64,000 nt of DNA from Adineta ricciae (lineage: Eukaryota > Rotifera > Eurotatoria > Adinetida > Adinetidae): positions 62,001 to 126,000 of the forward strand of contig CAJNOJ010000009.1 in the NCBI GenBank assembly GCA_905250025.1, given 5' to 3'. The position numbers were made by a program, and so were the translations under genes. Positions 59,474 through 64,000 of this stretch are shown in pieces. Under the pieces are notes generated by a model. It worked only from the letters and a program-made list of their open reading frames with translations, was not told the DNA's origin and ran no database searches. Within the stretch, counting starts at the first letter, position 1, and the number at the start of each line of letters is the position of its first letter.

Positions 59474-60599
59474 ATGTTTTTTACACTTGTTTTACTAGGC
59501 GCCCTTTATATTTCAACTGTAAATGGCTGGGGTGCCACTGGACACGCTCTTGTTGCTAAGATCGCACAGAATACCCTAACTCAAGAAGCGCAGAAATTTG
59601 TTCAAGATCATTTACCATGGTATGCGAAAGGAGATTTAAGTATGCTAGCATCATGGCCTGACACGATCTTATATCCGGATACGAATCCCGTCGAATATCT
59701 CAATTGGCAGTGGTCAAAAGAACTACATTATGTTAACACACCAGATTGGTCATGTAATTATGACCGTAATCGTGATTGCGATTGGGCTGGAAGCCAACGT
59801 TGTGTTGATGGAAGTATTCAAAACTACACAAATCGATTGGCGGACACATCCTTAGATTCGACACAACGACAGGAAGCATTGAGATTTTTAGTACATTTTA
59901 TTGGCGATGTTCACCAGCCACTTCATGCAGGTTTTACTAGTGATCGAGGAGGAAACTCCATTAAGGGTATGAAAATTTTTCTTTGTCGAAAACGATCATA
60001 GTTTTTTTAATCCAGGTCAGTTTTTTGGCAAAGCAACTAATTTACACTCTCTGTGGGATACTGTGATGATTGAACGTCGTATTTCTACGGATTTTCAAAG
60101 TGATTCGAGTAAATATCTGGCCTATCTTCTTAATGTTATGCATACCACTTATATACGAAATATTTCCCAATGGACAAAATGTCCGTCAAATGATGAATCG
60201 AAATATTTAGCTTGTTCTACAGCATGGATTGACGAAAACAGTGAGTTAAATTGTGACCATGTCTATCGTAACGAGCAAGATCAACGTATGACTATTTCTC
60301 AACAATTTAAATTAAGTGACATTTATTTCAACACACGAATGGTCTTTGTCGAAGCTCGACTTCTTCAAGGCGGTGTTCGACTCGGTGCTGTTATCAATAA
60401 AGTAGTCCAATTGCAAAAACATCATCATTCTAAAAAAGGTCATGATCAACTATGTACAGGCACGATGCTGTTAATGGCAGTGATCCTCTTGCAAGTTGTC
60501 TTAGCATTTCTTATTGTGATATATGTCGCTGCACGTCGAAGAAACTACCGAAGACCGTTAGCTCAAACGCCAGGTGTGTTTCATAGTGCCAAAGCATAA
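59474..60599 (+). CDS. S1/P1-type zinc nuclease with C-terminal membrane helix
   Basis: Secreted single-strand nuclease/3'-nucleotidase of the S1/P1 (class I) family, 358 residues, two exons (59474-59966, 60016-60599; 49-bp intron). The signal peptide MFFTLVLLGALYISTVNG is followed directly by WGATGH, so cleavage would expose the N-terminal Trp whose amino group ligates zinc in this family. Further ligand motifs are SWPD, ELHYVN, HFIGDVHQPLHAG and GGN followed after the intron by LHSLWDT. The end has a helix (TGTMLLMAVILLQVVLAFLI) followed by RRRNYRR, so the enzyme is probably anchored with the nuclease outside. The family is common in plants, fungi and protists and sparse in animals. The C-terminal anchor is not part of the classic enzyme. 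Confidence 0.92.
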
Positions 60600-60988
60600 A
60601 CGATTTTTATTCAAAGACTTTGAAATAAATGAAATATACAAATCTCTAATCTATCATCAGCTGATGTGCTGTGTTGTTCATTTATCAATAGTGTTAGGCT
60701 TAGAACACCATCGCGTGATAGAATTGTGTGCATTGTCTGTCAGACAACATTTTATAGAAAGAGAGAAAAATTAACGAATAAAAGACACAATTCGAGTTGC
60801 ACGCCGAACCAAATGAGTAGAGAGAAAGAAGATTAAATAATCAATAGAAAAAATTTCATAAATGTGTGTTTTTTTTTCTTCTTTTTACAAAAGAAACTAT
60901 AGGAATAGATGTTTTGATAAAACAAGACATAGAAGAACAAGAACAACAGCAAGATAATAGATACAACGAATAAATCAGACGCAACAAT
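60600..60988. other. Convergent intergenic region
   Basis: 389 bases between two converging genes. AATAAA at 60624-60629 is a candidate poly(A) signal for the nuclease. The rest is AT-rich and probably belongs to the ARMC9 3' UTR. Confidence 0.55.
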
Positions 60989-63900
60989 CTATTGTCTTTT
61001 GGTTTTATGGCTATTTGCATTTCCATTACTTAATTCTAGGATTGACGACGCTGACGAACGAATAGATGCACTCGAATTTGATCTTGGTGGTTCACTAAAG
61101 GAGAATTTCATTGGTGGGGTGACTTTTTGCGTCGTAGCAGACGGAACTGCGCGATCCAATTCATCGTTGGTACTAAAGGCAAGAACAGGCGTTAATTGTT
61201 TCGATTGATCAGCAGACGATGTTCGATTCGTTGATTTCGGTCGACTTATCGATGATAAAGTATTCGAAAACTTAATACTATTATTCGTTTTGACTGATGC
61301 CACACTGGCAGATAACGGTTTCTTCTTCGAGACGGATGCTGATGCAACGAGCATGGTGCGATGATCATTGATTGGCTCAGATCCGTTGTTTTGATTGTGG
61401 AAAAAATCCCCTACGACTAAACTGTTTGCAAGTGAATCGACGGTGTGTGCGACAATCGACTGACGTAATTGACCAGGTGTAGTCGGTCGATGAAGAACTG
61501 AATCAACAACTGATTTACTTTTGAAATCATACACGGACGAGGCATATAAATTATTATTGTAAGACTTCTGAGTATGTGGTGCTGGCGGTATATTTGTTTG
61601 TGAGGAATATTTTACAAGCATAAGATCATCGCCACTCAATTCTTGATCAATAGTTTGTAGTTTATCCGCAAGATCTAAGTCCGCTTCCATCACATCTTCA
61701 TCTTCCTACAGATATGACTTCAGAGATAATGAGCTATTTTTTCGAAATAATGTGTTACCTCATCATTATCCTGCTCATTGTCGGATGTTTGTTCGAGGAC
61801 TTGGTCGCCATTTTTACATAGAAGGTTTAACAGAAACTCGAGTTGACCTTTTGTCTCTGAATTGTAAGTTTCTGTGCGTATGAGTGCTCGGAGACGGTTA
61901 TCAAGATTCTAAATACAATCAAAAGTAGGATATTCGAACCAAAGAGCATTCTTACTAATTCATTCGCTTTATCGCGAATTAACTTAACAGTCAAAACCGA
62001 ATACAGTGACGAGTTTACATATGGTCGGGTCTAAATATAGATATATACGTACGTGTTGGAAATGAATATAACATGTCATTCATGACTCACCTCGTGATTA
62101 GGATGAGATAATAGATTTGAGAGAACCGTGATCACTTGTTCAGCAATTTCAGCGCATTTTTTTCGACCATTTGTTCGCAAGCATAGATTCATGAGTAAAG
62201 CGACACCATATTCTAAAATGATTCATCGTGTATAACATGACATGTACATAATCTTACCTAGTGTATAATCAGACAGATCATCGGTTTTGCTCAGTAATGG
62301 TACGAGCCATTTGATCATATTTTGATTGATCATTATTGTTTGAACAGATCGTCTACAAATGTGAAGAAAATATTTGATAGAATTGCGCGAGAAACTTTGA
62401 AAGTCTTACCGAAGACTGAGTTTCTGTAAGGCAGCTAGAAGATGCTGTCTAGTAGACGTATCCGATGACTCGAGAATAGCTGATTTCTGCATGCAGATAA
62501 TCAATGATTCATTTGATACTAAATAGTTTCGACCTAGGAAAATTTTCACAACTACAGTTGTCAATTGTATTTTTATATGACTTTTCGTTACCTTTTCTTA
62601 ATGAAGCAATCGTATTGATCAATCGTGCCCATTCTTCTTTGACAAATTCCGTTTCTCCTGTGGACGGTGCTGTTAATTCTTTAATAATTTTTGATTGTTG
62701 TTCCGTGTCAGTATTACAACCTAATAAGTCGCAAGCAATGTAACTTTCCAGCATTTTTTCTCGTTTAAAATCTGTTCTAGCTTTCGTTAATTTCCAACGT
62801 AGAGCTTGAAGAAGCAACGCCTTTTGTCGTGCTGGCGTAGACACGTGAATGACATCGCGTTTTATTTTGGTATAATCAAACTTCTCCGTGAATGGATCAT
62901 CGATTCTAGATAATCAGAATAAGACAAATGAATTGTGAAAATGCTCCTGAGTTACCCTAAACGAGCTGATTCCATGACATTCGGCAATGACTCACGTAAT
63001 CGTGCTAAACCAAGGCGTGTGCAAACATTATCAATGTAATCATTCGTAATAGTCTTTCCGACAATTGCTTGTTGTAATGTCTCCACTAGTTCCATGGTTA
63101 TGCCTATGGATAGATGAGTATCAATGAAATTGAATATAAAGTTTCAACTTACTGATTAAATTACAATAATCAGTACTTAAGTTTTTGATTTGTTTATTCG
63201 TTTCTCTGTTTCGATCTTTAAGCTCTTCATTTTCCGTGTTTAATTGAGTTAAGACATGCGAAGCACGTTCACCGTTTTGTAATAATTCTACGAGACGAGG
63301 TAACGGTCGATTGGAAAAAATCCAATCGAAAAAATTCGAAGCTTTCTTTCGTAGCTGTATCGGCCACTCATTCTGAACAAGTCAAAGACGACATGAACAA
63401 AGAGTTTGCCATGGAAATCACTTACTGAGAATAGTTCTTGAAATGATGCATGCTTATCAGGTGAAGCAACAAATGGTAATGCAAATAATGGCAGAATATC
63501 ACTGGTTTGCGATATCGCTTGACCTTTAATTGTTTCCATGTATGTTTTCAATACCTGCATGTTCTCCTTAGCTGCAACATCGTTCTAAAATATTCGTGAT
63601 TTAAGAAAAGTAAATGAAATAGAAGAGATAAATGTTAGTAATACTTTTATTAAGGCATTCGGACGGAGATAATAGATTGCAAAATGTGCATAAATCAAAA
63701 ACTCCAATGATTTCAATGATGGATCACTGGCGATTACGTTGCTCGGTATGTGTGCCGACCACAGACGAAAGAAATCAGCACGATTTCCATCATCGAGGTA
63801 TTTTAACATATCATTCTGAAAAGAAAGATCAGGGAAACGTTTCATCGAGTTTTTTCCTATACAATTACTTTGATTGTCTGATATTTTTCTTGATCTTTAT

Positions 63901-64000
63901 CTTGCGTTGGCTTCCCATTTGAAATGTCATAAATCGGCTCTTGACGACTTTTTCGTTCTTTCAAAAATATGCCGACGGTTTCATTAAAACCTTTGTAATC
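60989..64000 (-). CDS. ARMC9: ARMC9, LisH/armadillo basal-body protein (5' end outside window)
   Basis: Basal-body and ciliary protein linked in humans to Joubert syndrome. Minus-strand gene; the window edge cuts the N-terminus. From the edge inward: [20 protein letters not shown] (LisH end), [128 protein letters not shown] and YIACDLLGC, matching vertebrate ARMC9 block by block. The armadillo part spans about 62900-61750. The last exon (61693-60989) starts near [12 protein letters not shown], contains [12 protein letters not shown] and ends in a Ser-rich tail with [15 protein letters not shown]. About ten introns of 45-70 bp. The family call is firm; the missing start lies beyond 64000. Confidence 0.93.

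Overview
This window looks like genomic DNA from a small-genome, AT-rich metazoan, most probably a bdelloid rotifer (Adineta/Rotaria type). The evidence is a dense set of animal genes (POLA1, a MET-family receptor kinase, SPIRE, VKOR, RBMS/shep, CDT1, POC1, GALNT, NDUFS1, LMF2, ARMC9), introns mostly of 45-90 bp with GT..AG ends, and fungal-type cellulases carrying host-style introns. It also holds tandem copies of a protein type that I recall from bdelloid gene sets. The organism is an inference; no rRNA or mitochondrial marker is present.

Layout. 1-3793 (+): 3' part of DNA polymerase alpha. 5369-10039 (+): MET/RON-like receptor tyrosine kinase. 10210-11758 (-): a small three-helix membrane protein whose C-terminal half resembles the microtubule-binding domain of dynein heavy chains, without any motor. 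12658-16278 (+): SPIRE actin nucleator. 16902-17390 (+): intronless VKOR. 17391-27650: a repeat-rich region holding an RBMS/alan-shepard-like RNA-binding gene with four candidate alternative first coding exons. 27653-29565 (-): CDT1. 30561-31524 (+): an unrecognised type II membrane protein. 31686-32592 (-): MBLAC2-like hydrolase. 34164-36007 (-): POC1.

36352-43303 (-) is the accessory part. It has an intronless secreted GH3 beta-glucosidase, two diverged copies of an unnamed rotifer-type domain plus a fragment of a third, and a CBM1-GH45 endoglucanase attached to an unrelated N-terminal domain. The endoglucanase cuts cellulose and the beta-glucosidase cleaves the released cellobiose, so the two ends of this block form a minimal cellulose-degradation set, probably acquired from fungi.

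44460-46420 (-): TBATA-like gene. 47110-48507 (-): DUF4476-like gene. 50337-60599 (+): GALNT, IQCC-like, NDUFS1, LMF2 and a membrane-anchored S1/P1 nuclease, several of them very tightly spaced. 60989-64000 (-): ARMC9, cut by the window edge. Cilium/centriole genes recur (POC1, ARMC9, IQCC-like, the dynein-stalk protein), but they look interspersed rather than co-regulated.

Exon borders were read by hand from splice signals and reading-frame continuity. For POLA1, the MET-like kinase, the dynein-stalk protein, the shep-like gene, GALNT, the GH45 gene, MBLAC2, LMF2, IQCC, the type II membrane protein and the nuclease, the summed exon lengths are exact multiples of three.
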